Source of the DNA: Azoarcus sp.
GTDB lineage: Bacteria; Pseudomonadota; Gammaproteobacteria; Burkholderiales; Rhodocyclaceae
DNA: 57,529 nucleotides
Assembly: GCA_030656215.1 (NCBI GenBank)
Contig: JAUSOD010000021.1
Span: forward strand, 1-57,529
Direction: 5' to 3'
Under the pieces are notes generated by a model. The model had not been told where the DNA came from. It did not search any database and saw only the letters and a list, made by a program, of their open reading frames with translations. Each line of letters begins with the position of its first letter. The first letter of the stretch is position 1. Below, piece after piece: positions 12,757 through 22,454 of this stretch. The translations under genes were made by a program, and so were the position numbers.

Positions 12757-13112
12757 CGATAGGACACTCAGTCGGCTGCAGGTGCCAATGCAAGTGCCAA
12801 CACCTGACGTCAGTGCCCGAATCACCACCTTCGGCGGACTGAAGTCCGCCCTACGGCGGCTGTCCGATCGGCATGGCCGAAACGATGTTTTTCGTAGGAC
12901 CGACTTCAGTCGGCCACAGGTGCCCAACTCTGGCGCTGGCGCCCGAATCACCTCCTGCGGCGGACTAAAGTCCGCCCTACGGCGGATGTCCGATCGGCAT
13001 GGCCGAAACGATGTTTTTCGTAGGGCCGACTTCAGTCGGCCACAGGTGCCCAACTCTGGCGCAGGCGCCCGAATCATCTCCTGCGGCGGACTGAAATCCG
13101 CCCTATGGCGGC
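12757..13112. repeat. Tandem 126-bp REP/BIME-like palindromic repeat array
   Basis: Units starting GCCCGAATCA at 12815, 12941 and 13067 are spaced exactly 126 bp apart, giving two full copies and a partial third; a decayed half unit begins near 12757. Each unit carries two facing palindromes: GGCGGACTGAAGTCCGCC (12833-12850; variants at 12959 and 13085) and GGCCGACTTCAGTCGGCC (13024-13041; 14-bp core in copy 1), each flanked by CCCTACG or its complement CGTAGG. A small TCGGC-ATG-GCCGA hairpin lies between them. The arrangement matches bacterial REP pairs (BIMEs). It fills most of the gap between sufT and the glucan synthase and could act as a transcript terminator for both convergent genes. 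A related copy lies at 52731-52872. Confidence 0.88.
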
Positions 13113-13187
13113 GGTGCTCGTGACGGGCGATTGACTCGGATAATTGTATTCACGGCGTTGATCGGCGCCGGGGCCACTTCATCGCAC

Positions 13188-16100
13188 TCAATGACCCGCT
13201 CGCCGCGCCTGCAGGTCGATCTCGACCTGATGATCCGCCCCGTCGTTGACCAACGCGATCAGGCCGTCGGCGCGAAGCACCCCATCGACGCTCACTCGCT
13301 GTACATCCTCCTGGCCACCTTCGCTGGCTGGTGTCTGGACGACCGTGATGTGATACATCGTGTCCCGATAACGGTAGCGCATCCTGAACCCCGGCCAGTT
13401 CGCCGGCAGGCACGGCGTGACATGCAGGGTCTCGCCCGCGAGCCGCAGGCCGAGCAGGGACTCCGTCATCAGGCGGTACAGCCAGCCAGCCGAGCCGGTG
13501 TACCAGCTCCAGCCGCCCCGACCGATGTGGGGCGCAAGAGCATAGACGTCGGCCGCGACCACATAGGGTTCGGCCTTGTAGATCGCGACCCCCGTGGCGG
13601 ACAAGGCGTGGTTGGCCGGGTTGATCATGGTCATCAGCATCCACGCACGTTCGCGCTCGCCCAGCGCGGCGAAGGCCATTGCCGCCCAGATCGCGGAATG
13701 GGTGTATTGGCCGCCGTTTTCGCGCACGCCCGGCACATAGCCGCGGATGTAGCCCGGATCGAGGCTCGAGGTATTGAAGGGCGGGTCGAGCAATTGCATC
13801 AGGCCGTCGTCCGGGCGCACCAAGCGTTCGGCGACCGCATTCATCGCCCGCCGCACACGCCCCGCGTCGCCCACCCCGGATAGCACCGCCCAGCTCTGAG
13901 AGATCGAATCGATGCGGCACTCCTCGCCCTCAGCCGTACCCAGCGGGGTGCCATCGTCGAAGTAGGCACGCCGGTACCAGTCGCCGTCCCAGCCATGCTC
14001 CTCGAGGTTCCGTCCCAAGCGGCGCGCCTCCTCGCGGCAGGTGTCGCCAAAGCTGCCGTCGCCGTGGGCCCGCGCCACGCCTTCGAACTGGCGCAACACC
14101 TCGCACAGGAAGAAGCCGAGCCAGATGCTCTCGCCCCTGCCCCCGATGCCGACCAGGTTCATGCCGTCGTTCCAGTCGCCCGACCCCATCAGCGGCAATC
14201 CGTGCTCGCCAAAGCGCAGGCCGTGGCTGATGGCACGCACACAGTGTTGATACACGCTGGCGCTGTCGTCAGAGCGGCCAGGCAGGTCGTAGTAGGAGTC
14301 GTCCTCCGCCGGAACCGGCCGCCCCTCTAGAAAGGGTGCCGTTTCGTCGAGCACCCCGGTGTCCCCGGTTGCGCTCACGTAGCGGCACACCGCCAGCGGC
14401 AGCCACAGATAGTCGTCCGAACAGTGGGTGCGCACGCCGCGCCCCGACGGGGGATGCCACCAGTGCTGCACATCGCCCTCCCGAAACTGGCGCCCGGCGC
14501 ACAGCAGCAGGTGGGCGCGCACCCGCGCCGGCTCGGCGTGGATCAGGGCCATCACGTCCTGCAACTGGTCGCGAAAACCGAAGGCGCCGCCGGACTGGTA
14601 GTAGCCGCTGCGTGCCCACACCCGACAAGCCAGGGTCTGATATACCAGCCAGCCGTTGGCGAGCACGTCAAAGGCTGGATCGGGCGTTTCCACCTGCACC
14701 GCAGCCAGAGTCCGGTTCCAGTGCGCATGCACTGCATCGAGTGCGCCGCTCGCCGCCAGACTGCCACGGAAGCGCTGCACCAGCGCGGACGCATCGCCGG
14801 CATCACGCCCGACGCCAAGGCGGAACACGAGTTCGTGCGCGTCGCCGTCGGCCACATCGAAGACCACCTGGACAGCGGCACACGGATCCAGCGCAGCACC
14901 CACCTTGCCCGACAGGCGTGCGCGCCGCATCGCCGCCGGATTGGCGAGGGTCCCGTTGCGGCCGAGAAACTCGTTGCGGTCGCCGCTTACATTGCGCGTC
15001 GGACCATCGACGTCGAAGAACGCCACCCGGTCGGAAAACTCGGTGCTGTACGGGTTGCGTGCAAACAGCGCGCCGCTGCGGGGATCGATCTCGGTATTCA
15101 GGTGCATGGCCGTTTTCGCCTGCAGATCTCCCAGCACCCACTCGACGTAGCCGGTAGCGGACAGGCGGCGCGGACGGCCGGATTCGTTGCGCACTTTCAG
15201 TACCGAGAACTTGATCGCGGCGTCGATCGCGACATAGATCCAAAGCTCGGTATGGATGCCGTCGCAGCGGGTTTCAAACACGCTGTAGCCGAAGCCGTGG
15301 CGGACCCGATAGTGCCGTGCTGTGCGCGCTGGCAAGGGCGTGGGTGTCCAGACCAGGCCGCTTTCTTCGTCGCGCAGATAGATTGCCTCGCCGCCGGCAT
15401 CGCTCACCGGATCGTTGTGCCACGGCGTGAGGCGGAACTCGTGCGCGTTCTCGCTCCATGTGTACGCGACGCCACTTTCGGAGATCACCGTACCGAAGGA
15501 AGGATTGGCCAGCACGTTGGACCACGGCGCGGGCGTCACCGCACCGGGCGCGAGTCCAATTACATATTCGCGCCCGTCGGGGGTGAATCCGCCGAGGCCA
15601 TTGGCCAGGATCAGCGGCTGCGGGTCGGGCGCAAGGGCCATGGCTGACTCGCGCGCCATCGGGCGGCTCGCCACAAACTGCGGCGGGCGTGGCTCCGCAA
15701 GCCGGCGGTGATCGAGCTGCTCCTCCAGCGAACCTCGTGCATCGGTGATCACGACCCGTGCCACTGACTGCAGCAGGATGCGATCTTCGCTCGGGATCTG
15801 CTCGGCCGGGCGCACGAAGATGCCGCCCGGGCGGTCGACCACGCCGGCTTCGATGCCAGAGGTGATCATGCCCATGATCTGATCCTGCAGGCGCTGGCGG
15901 TAGCCGGCGTGATCCTCGTTCCAGATCACCAGATCCACGGCCAGTCCCTTCAGGCGCCAGTAGGCATGGGCCTGCACCAGCTGGCGCACGAGGTCGACGT
16001 TGGCGAAATTGGCGATCTGCAGCAGCACGATAGGCAGGTCGCCCGAGATTGCGTAGCCCCACAGGCCGGACTGGCTGCGGCGATTGCGGATCAGTAGCGC

Positions 16101-19100
16101 GGGGTCCGGGCGCAGCGAGGCATTGGCATGGATCACTGAACTGGCCAGCCGCGCATAGAGTTGGGCGTCGGCCTCGGTCGCATTGAGCTGGCGCAGCATC
16201 ACCTGGCCGTGGGTCCAGGCGAGATCGAACACACGATCGGCCAGATGGCGGTCCTGGTATTTGTCGATCAGGCACAGTGCTTCGTCGCGGGTCCGGGCGA
16301 TGCCCGACACGATGTCGATGGTGACCGACTGCTCGGGGTCGAGGCTGACCGGGCAGCGGATCGCGACGATAGGATCGAGCACCGGCCCCGCACTGCCCGA
16401 CAGCATCCCGGCCTCATGCATGGCTGCCGGGGCGGCCACGCTACGGGTGCGGCCGATAAAGCGTGCACGATCGGTCTCGTACGACATCTCGCCCGCCTCG
16501 GCGCCATGCACCGCCATCAGATGCAACATCCACGGCGAGCGCTCGCTGGCCGAGCGCGGCCTGCGCATGCACAGTATGGCGCGCCGCGCGGGCAGGATCT
16601 CGGTCTGCACGAACAGATTGCTGAATGCCGGGTGCAGCGCATCCGCGTCGGCCGGTGCGATCACCACTTCGGCGTAGCTGGTGAGTTCGATCTCGCGACG
16701 CTGGCCCGAGCGGTTGGTGATGCGGACCCGGCGCAGCTCGATGTCGTCCTCGGGCGACACGACGATCTCGGTGTAGGTCTCGATCAGGCCGGCGCCCGCG
16801 CCGGTGCCGATGGCGTCGCGGCGGCGAAACTCGGCGCGGCCCTCGGAGAAGATCGCCTCATAGAGCTGCGCGCGCCGCAGTGTGGGCTGATGCGCGGTCG
16901 ACCAGTAGGCCCCGCTGTGCAGGTCGCGCACATAACAGAAGGTGCCGCGATTGTCGCAGGTGCCGTCCTCGCGCCAGCGCGTGAGCGCGAGATCGCGCCA
17001 GCGGCTGTAGCCCCCCCCGGCATTGGTGAGCATCACGTTGTAGCGGCCGTTGGACAGGAGCTGCACCTCGGGCGTCGCGGTGTCGGGGCTGTCGAACACC
17101 CGGATCAGCATCTCCGTGGTGTCGGCGGTCGAGTGCTCGGCAAATCGCTGAACGGTCTGCGAGAACAGCGCACCCGCCTTGGGAACGCGCTCCTGCAGCA
17201 GCAGCATGACCGCCTGGAAACGCGGGTCCGACTCGAACCGCGCCTGCATCGGACGATCGAGGAGCAGATAGGCGAGCGCAAGCAGACTCATGCCCTGGTG
17301 GTGAGCCATGAAGGAGCGCACCACCACCCGCGACTGGCCGCGGCGCTGACGCGCCGGGGTGTAGTCGATGGCCTCGTGGAAACCGAAACGGCCAGAGAAG
17401 CCCTCGGCGGCAAGGCGCTGCAGGTTGCGGCAGGCCTCTTCCGGGGCCACCATCAGCGCCATCACCGAGGCGTAAGGGGCAATCACGAGGTCGTCGGCGA
17501 GTCCGCGCTTGAGCCCCAGACCCGGCACCCCGAAGGCTCGATACTGGTAGTTGAGATGCACGTCCACCGTGTTGTAGCCGGACTCCGAAATCCCCCACGG
17601 CACGCCGCGCTGCCGGCCGTACTCGATCTGCCGCGCGACCGCCGCCTTGCAGGTCTGATCGAGCAAGGTGTTGTCATAGGTCGGCATCACCAGCAGGGGC
17701 ATCAGGTACTCGAACATCGAGCCGCTCCACGACAACAGGGCGGGCTCGCCGCCGACGCGGGTCAGCAGACGCCCGAGCGCGAACCAGTTCTCCTGCGGCA
17801 CCTGGCCCTGGGCGATGGCGACGAAGCTGCTCAGCCGTGCTTCGGATGCAAGCAGGTCGTAATAGCTTGCATCGGCGCGGCCTTCGGACACGTTGTAGCC
17901 GATGACCAGCAGATGACGCCCCTTGTCATACAGGAAGTCGTACTCCATGCAGGAGAGTTCGCACGCGTGCACCGCCAACGCCTCGATTTGCGCGATTCGC
18001 GCTCGCGCGCGCTGGCTCCCGACCGCGAGTTGAGCGCGAAAGGCGTCCAGCCCGTCGCGCTGCGCATTGCTTGCCGCCGCGTCGAGCCGGCGCACGATCT
18101 CCGGCACCAGCGCCTCATCCAGCGTCGCCAGCGTGCGCAGCGACGGACAACCGACGAGCGCCTCCAGTCCACCCGGTACGGGCGACAACAAGAGCCAGGG
18201 GGCAAGCAGCTCGAGCTCGGTCAGCAGTTCGCGGCATTGGCGCGTCAGCGCTGCGGCCCAGAAAGCCGCGTCGCTGTCGGACGCCGTATCGTCCCGGGTC
18301 AGGAGTCTGTCCACGATGCCGGGCAGCGCCGCAGCGCGGGATTCGAGGCGAAGCAGGGTCGCATGTACGGCCGTGAGGCTTGCCGGGGGTGCCGCCAGTA
18401 CCGCGTCCAGATCGCTGCGGAGTGCGTGCAGCGAATCCGCCGCCGCGCCGCCGGGCGCCATCGCGTCCTCCACCGCGTCGAGTGTGTCGGCGAGGCCTTG
18501 AAACAGCCGCGGCGAAGCGACCGCGTCGTCGGCCAGTGCGAGCAGACCCGCGCTGAGCGTCAGCAGATGGCCGGCAAGGTTGCCGCTGTCGACCGTCGAG
18601 ACATACAGCGGCGGCAGCGGATCGAGGGTCTCTGTGTCGTACCAGTTGTAGAAGTGCCCGCGGTGGCGCGCCAGCCCGTCCATCGTGCGCAGGGTATTGG
18701 CCGTGCGCGTGAGCAAGACGCCGCCGCCGATGTAGCCGAAGTCATAGGCCGCCAGGTTGGCCAGCAGCGCCATGCCGATATTGGTCGGTGAGGTACGGTG
18801 GGCGACCGACACAACACGATAGGCCTGGCTGTTGTCGGGCGGCAGCCAGTGATCCGCGGCGCCGACATGGGTTTCGAAAAAACCCCAGGTCCGCCGCGCA
18901 AGGGCACGCAGAAAGCGCGTTTGCAGCGGCGTCAGATGCGCCTCGCGGCGCGGCAGCGGACGGCTGATCCACCATGCGATCAGCGGCGACCCCAGCCACA
19001 GCAGCAGTATCGGCAGCGCCACGGTCAGGGCCGAGGGGCCCACGGTGGTGCTCACAAGAAGTAGAAAGATCGTCACCACGATGGCTGTGGCCGGCCCAGC

Positions 19101-22061
19101 CCACATCGAGCGCAGCGCAGCGCTCAGGTCGCTGCGCCGGGCCAGCTTGCGCTCGATTTCGGACGACGGACTCCATTCCAGCAGGCGCCGGCGGCTGACA
19201 CACATCCGCCACAGGGTGCGCGCGATCGCGTCCAGACTGAGAAAGGCCTCATAGGGCAGGCATGCAATCTCGAATACAAGCTGCGCCAGCTGGCGCGATA
19301 CCGAGTGCCCGACGGTACCAAGGTGTTGCATCGGCGAGATCTCATCGGGCTTGCGCACAAGTTCGAGCATCGCTGCGAACAAGGCAGGCAACAGCAGGAT
19401 GGCGATCACCACCAGGGTCCACAACCACGGCTGCCCCAGTAGCGTCCACCCGAGCACCAGCAACAGCGTCAGCGCCACGGGTACGAGGCTGCGCCGGAGA
19501 TTGTCGATCAGCTTCCATTGGGACAGCGCAGACAGCGGATTCGACTGACGGTGCTCGCGCTTCGCCCCGGCACTCGGGCCACAGCCGCAGGGCACCCACG
19601 GCAAGATCCAGCCACCGAGCTGCCAGTCGCCCCGCATCCAGCGCTGGCGGCGACTGACGTCGGCGCTGTAGCGCGACGGATAGTCTTCGAACAGTTGCAC
19701 GTCGCTGAGCAGGCCCGAGCGGGCGAAGCAGCCTTCGATCAGGTCGTGACTGAGAATCCGGTTCTCGGGGAAACGCTCACCCAGCGCCTGCTCGAAGGCA
19801 TCCACGTCGTAGATGCCCTTGCCGATGAAGGAGCCCTCGCCGAACACATCCTGATAGACATCCGAGACTGCACGCGTATACGGATCGAGACCCGGCTCGC
19901 CGCCGTACAGGCGCGCATAGCGCGAGCGATTGCTCCCCGGCAGGCTTACCGCAACCCTCGGCTGCAAGATGCCGTAGCCCTCCACCACGCGCAGCCGGCC
20001 CGCGTCGTATCGGGGACGATTCAAGGGGTGCGCCATCGCACCGACGAACTGGCGCGCCACATCGCGCGGCAACTGGGTGTCGGTGTCGAGCGTGATCACA
20101 TACTTCACGTTGGACAGGATGGCCGTGTCGCCCACGACCAGGTCGAAACCGCCGCCCGCCTGCCCCGGCGCCCTGCCGCGCAGCAGCGCGTTCAGGTCCG
20201 CCAGCTTGCCGCGCTTGCGCTCGTAGCCCATCCACACCCGCTCCTGCGGGTTCCAGCTGCGGGCACGGTGAAACAGGAAAAAGATGTCGCCGCTGCCCTG
20301 ACGTGTGCCATCCGCGTACTTGCGGTTCAGCGCCTCGATCCGCGTTCGCGCAAGCTGTTCGAGCGCGGCATCCTCGGGCAGCGTCGCCTGCGCCGCGTCG
20401 AGAAAGTCGGTGAGCAGCCCGAAATGCAGGCTTTGGTCCCGGTTGGCCAGGAAGCGGACCTCGAGCGCTTCGACCAGAGTCTCGATGTCATCCGCGCTGG
20501 TAAGCATGGTCGGCACCACCACCAGCGTGCGCAGCTGGGTGGGGATGCCCCTTGAGAAGTCCATCCGGGGCAAGGGATGCGGCGTCACCAGCACGGTCGC
20601 CAGCCAGTTCACGAGCGCCACCGCGAGCTGGCTCGCCGCCAGCAGCGCAATGCCCGATATCAGGATGCCCACCGGCAGCATCACCCAACCGGGCGTATCG
20701 GACGGCCAGCGAAGCGGTCCGGTCCACGCCAGCAGGCTAAGGCCGATGACGGACACGATCAATGCAATCGCACCCAGGTACAACGGCAGGGACCAGCGTG
20801 CCGCTGCCCCGCGCATGGATTCAAGGGCCGAACGACGGGGCCGGACGATGCGCTCGAGTTGGCGCTCGCCCTTGTCGATCAGGTAGTAGCCGACGTGGGC
20901 CTCGCGCGCGTCGGCACCACCACCTGCTGCGGCCGCGGCGCCGGCGTGTGCCAGCGCCACCACCTGGCGCGCCACTTCGCCTTCGCTGAGACGGCTGCGG
21001 CGGGCAATCTCTTCGGTTGCATGGCGATAGCGGTCGCGGGTCGCAAATTCCATCCGCCCATAGACGCCGCCCGGGTCGCCGCGCAGGGTCTGCTCGACTT
21101 CGCTCATGGTTTCGACGAACTCGCGCCAGTCCATCGCGCCCAGCACCCGAAGGCTGCCGATGCTGTTGCTGATCGAAACCTGATCGGCCGCCTGCTGCTG
21201 GTTCTCCAGCAGCACCAGTTGCTCGATGGTCTGGCCCGACTCGGACAAGCGTTGTTCGATCCAGGTCAGCGGCAGGGCCAAAGCCGAGCCCCGCCCCTGC
21301 AGCTTGCGCGCGAGTTCGGCCACAAAGGCAGTACTCATGGGCGGACCGGATCGCGCCATGTCGGCGACGACCAGGATCAGGCTCTTCGGATCGGTTTCAG
21401 CAGCCGAGATCATCTGATCGGCCCACTGAGCGGCCAGCGTGTGCTCGGCCCAGTCTTGCGAGATGCGCGCGCTGACCCGGCGCAGGTTCTCGATCACCGC
21501 CAGCCGGAGCATGATCGGAATCGCCCACAGCTCGCCCAGTTTCAGGCTGGAAACGCTCTGGTAGGCCGCGACGAAGCGGCTCAGACTATCGGTATCCACG
21601 CGGCCGTCACCGTGGGCGATGGTTTCGAGCGCGATGTCATACACCCGCGGGCGCCCCGCCGAGGGCCCACGCTCCAGACGCGGGAGTTCGCGGCTGTAGC
21701 CACTGGGCAGGTGCCGCTTGGCGGTGCGGATCTGCTCGTCGATGAGGTAAAAATTGTCGAGCAGCCACTCGCCGGCCGGCGTGATGCGTCGCCCTTCGGC
21801 GACCGCGACGGTAAGCAGCCGGCACACGCCGACCAAGGTATTCTCGTTCTCGGACAGCCGCGCCAGGAGCCGGTCCGGCGAGCCTGGGGCGCTCAAGCGA
21901 TGGGCCGCCGCAAGCGCCTTGCCGTGCTGCGCCATCTGATCGGCGTTGAACAGCTCGGCTCGCAGGGGCGCATCGTCAGGGGCTGGCCGTGGGCTCCTGT
22001 CAGGGACGAATCGCGACTTCAATGCCTGCAGAAGGCCGCTCAGGCCCGTGTTTTTGGTCAA
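13188..22061 (-). CDS. ndvB: Cyclic beta-1,2-glucan synthase (NdvB/ChvB/Cgs-like)
   Basis: This 2957-residue membrane enzyme should make periplasmic cyclic beta-1,2-glucan from UDP-glucose, an osmoadaptation and surface-interaction polymer. Domain order: soluble N-terminus (about 1-415), membrane segments (about 424-446 and 455-485), a GT84 glycosyltransferase with D659-T-D661 and the QRW motif at Q806-W808, further membrane segments (about 850-897 and 990-1034), a glycoamylase-like region (about 1100-1530), and two GH94-type regions (about 1670-1960 and 2200-2900). The last has FRDQLQD near 2494 and W2630-N-D2632-G-M with the GH94 catalytic Asp, which trims chain length by phosphorolysis. 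Alphaproteobacterial homologues are of similar size (about 2850). The only start after the upstream stop is TTG at 22061 with no clear ribosome site; the first ATG is at 21935. Translational coupling to the small gene 18 bp upstream is likely. Confidence 0.93.
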   Translation of the reverse strand: MTKNTGLSGLLQALKSRFVPDRSPRPAPDDAPLRAELFNADQMAQHGKALAAAHRLSAPGSPDRLLARLSENENTLVGVCRLLTVAVAEGRRITPAGEWLLDNFYLIDEQIRTAKRHLPSGYSRELPRLERGPSAGRPRVYDIALETIAHGDGRVDTDSLSRFVAAYQSVSSLKLGELWAIPIMLRLAVIENLRRVSARISQDWAEHTLAAQWADQMISAAETDPKSLILVVADMARSGPPMSTAFVAELARKLQGRGSALALPLTWIEQRLSESGQTIEQLVLLENQQQAADQVSISNSIGSLRVLGAMDWREFVETMSEVEQTLRGDPGGVYGRMEFATRDRYRHATEEIARRSRLSEGEVARQVVALAHAGAAAAAGGGADAREAHVGYYLIDKGERQLERIVRPRRSALESMRGAAARWSLPLYLGAIALIVSVIGLSLLAWTGPLRWPSDTPGWVMLPVGILISGIALLAASQLAVALVNWLATVLVTPHPLPRMDFSRGIPTQLRTLVVVPTMLTSADDIETLVEALEVRFLANRDQSLHFGLLTDFLDAAQATLPEDAALEQLARTRIEALNRKYADGTRQGSGDIFFLFHRARSWNPQERVWMGYERKRGKLADLNALLRGRAPGQAGGGFDLVVGDTAILSNVKYVITLDTDTQLPRDVARQFVGAMAHPLNRPRYDAGRLRVVEGYGILQPRVAVSLPGSNRSRYARLYGGEPGLDPYTRAVSDVYQDVFGEGSFIGKGIYDVDAFEQALGERFPENRILSHDLIEGCFARSGLLSDVQLFEDYPSRYSADVSRRQRWMRGDWQLGGWILPWVPCGCGPSAGAKREHRQSNPLSALSQWKLIDNLRRSLVPVALTLLLVLGWTLLGQPWLWTLVVIAILLLPALFAAMLELVRKPDEISPMQHLGTVGHSVSRQLAQLVFEIACLPYEAFLSLDAIARTLWRMCVSRRRLLEWSPSSEIERKLARRSDLSAALRSMWAGPATAIVVTIFLLLVSTTVGPSALTVALPILLLWLGSPLIAWWISRPLPRREAHLTPLQTRFLRALARRTWGFFETHVGAADHWLPPDNSQAYRVVSVAHRTSPTNIGMALLANLAAYDFGYIGGGVLLTRTANTLRTMDGLARHRGHFYNWYDTETLDPLPPLYVSTVDSGNLAGHLLTLSAGLLALADDAVASPRLFQGLADTLDAVEDAMAPGGAAADSLHALRSDLDAVLAAPPASLTAVHATLLRLESRAAALPGIVDRLLTRDDTASDSDAAFWAAALTRQCRELLTELELLAPWLLLSPVPGGLEALVGCPSLRTLATLDEALVPEIVRRLDAAASNAQRDGLDAFRAQLAVGSQRARARIAQIEALAVHACELSCMEYDFLYDKGRHLLVIGYNVSEGRADASYYDLLASEARLSSFVAIAQGQVPQENWFALGRLLTRVGGEPALLSWSGSMFEYLMPLLVMPTYDNTLLDQTCKAAVARQIEYGRQRGVPWGISESGYNTVDVHLNYQYRAFGVPGLGLKRGLADDLVIAPYASVMALMVAPEEACRNLQRLAAEGFSGRFGFHEAIDYTPARQRRGQSRVVVRSFMAHHQGMSLLALAYLLLDRPMQARFESDPRFQAVMLLLQERVPKAGALFSQTVQRFAEHSTADTTEMLIRVFDSPDTATPEVQLLSNGRYNVMLTNAGGGYSRWRDLALTRWREDGTCDNRGTFCYVRDLHSGAYWSTAHQPTLRRAQLYEAIFSEGRAEFRRRDAIGTGAGAGLIETYTEIVVSPEDDIELRRVRITNRSGQRREIELTSYAEVVIAPADADALHPAFSNLFVQTEILPARRAILCMRRPRSASERSPWMLHLMAVHGAEAGEMSYETDRARFIGRTRSVAAPAAMHEAGMLSGSAGPVLDPIVAIRCPVSLDPEQSVTIDIVSGIARTRDEALCLIDKYQDRHLADRVFDLAWTHGQVMLRQLNATEADAQLYARLASSVIHANASLRPDPALLIRNRRSQSGLWGYAISGDLPIVLLQIANFANVDLVRQLVQAHAYWRLKGLAVDLVIWNEDHAGYRQRLQDQIMGMITSGIEAGVVDRPGGIFVRPAEQIPSEDRILLQSVARVVITDARGSLEEQLDHRRLAEPRPPQFVASRPMARESAMALAPDPQPLILANGLGGFTPDGREYVIGLAPGAVTPAPWSNVLANPSFGTVISESGVAYTWSENAHEFRLTPWHNDPVSDAGGEAIYLRDEESGLVWTPTPLPARTARHYRVRHGFGYSVFETRCDGIHTELWIYVAIDAAIKFSVLKVRNESGRPRRLSATGYVEWVLGDLQAKTAMHLNTEIDPRSGALFARNPYSTEFSDRVAFFDVDGPTRNVSGDRNEFLGRNGTLANPAAMRRARLSGKVGAALDPCAAVQVVFDVADGDAHELVFRLGVGRDAGDASALVQRFRGSLAASGALDAVHAHWNRTLAAVQVETPDPAFDVLANGWLVYQTLACRVWARSGYYQSGGAFGFRDQLQDVMALIHAEPARVRAHLLLCAGRQFREGDVQHWWHPPSGRGVRTHCSDDYLWLPLAVCRYVSATGDTGVLDETAPFLEGRPVPAEDDSYYDLPGRSDDSASVYQHCVRAISHGLRFGEHGLPLMGSGDWNDGMNLVGIGGRGESIWLGFFLCEVLRQFEGVARAHGDGSFGDTCREEARRLGRNLEEHGWDGDWYRRAYFDDGTPLGTAEGEECRIDSISQSWAVLSGVGDAGRVRRAMNAVAERLVRPDDGLMQLLDPPFNTSSLDPGYIRGYVPGVRENGGQYTHSAIWAAMAFAALGERERAWMLMTMINPANHALSATGVAIYKAEPYVVAADVYALAPHIGRGGWSWYTGSAGWLYRLMTESLLGLRLAGETLHVTPCLPANWPGFRMRYRYRDTMYHITVVQTPASEGGQEDVQRVSVDGVLRADGLIALVNDGADHQVEIDLQARRAGH

Positions 22062-22079
22062 GTCAGCACGTCACACGGT

Positions 22080-22367
22080 TCACTTGAAACGAGCCGTCAT
22101 CTTTTCCATCGCCTTGCCCATTTCGGCCCAGACTTTTTCCGTGCTGTCCTTCATGTCTTCCCAAGCACTCTCGCTGCGCTTGCCCAATTCCTCAAGCGAC
22201 TTGTGGGCCTCTTCACGCTTGAGCTTCATTTTCTCGAGCTCGTTCTCGAAGCTGACCCGGGCGTCGGCGGTCGCCTTGGCGGCCTGCGCCCGCACCAAGG
22301 CCAGGTTTGCGTCCCACTCCTTGAGTTGCGCCTCGAGCTTTTGCTGATATGCCGCTTTGCTAGCCAT
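22080..22367 (-). CDS. Small coiled-coil stress protein
   Basis: This 95-residue, highly charged, entirely helical protein is dominated by heptad-like Glu/Lys/Ala runs (QKLEAQLKEWDANLALV, FENELEKMKLKREEAHKSL) and resembles the sll1863-type coiled-coil stress family. It has no signal peptide or cysteine. AAGGAG lies 6 bases before the ATG. It ends 18 bp before the glucan synthase start, so the two are likely on one transcript. It may associate with the inner face of the envelope or with the synthase; both are guesses. The gene itself is secure on length, ribosome site and composition. Confidence 0.75.
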   Translation of the reverse strand: MASKAAYQQKLEAQLKEWDANLALVRAQAAKATADARVSFENELEKMKLKREEAHKSLEELGKRSESAWEDMKDSTEKVWAEMGKAMEKMTARFK

Positions 22368-22401
22368 GATGACTCCTTGAGTGTTCTATTCGGGGATGAC
22401 C

Positions 22402-22441
22402 CGGCGTCATTGCGCGAACAGGGGTTCGCGCAATGACGCCG
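22402..22441. terminator. Perfect 18-bp stem-loop between two small genes
   Basis: The arm GGCGTCATTGCGCGAAC (22403-22419) pairs without mismatch with 22424-22440 across a 4-base loop; one more C-G pair closes the base. It lies just past the stop of the BON-domain gene on the minus strand. There is no U-run on either side, so it may be a Rho-independent terminator of the U-less kind or a 3'-end stabiliser of the BON transcript. Confidence 0.6.
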
Positions 22442-22454
22442 ACACGGATCCGGC

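Noticed and set aside
12757-13112. CRISPR array
   Set aside because: Repeats are 126-bp tandem units with palindromes; there are no short direct repeats with unique spacers and no cas genes.
12782-13123. Open frame of 113 codons on the plus strand with repeated GGLKSALRR and DFSRPQ peptides
   Set aside because: It is the translation of the 126-bp palindromic repeat; the periodic peptide follows from the DNA repeat and there is no ribosome site or domain.
13188-13883. Possible plus-strand gene next to the repeat array (250 codons from 13131)
   Set aside because: It is antisense to the conserved end of the glucan synthase and shows no family motif.
16161-18791. Very long open frame (876 codons) antisense to the glucan synthase
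   Set aside because: High GC leaves antisense frames open; composition is His/Gln/Arg-rich with no domain, while the minus strand encodes a continuous recognised enzyme.
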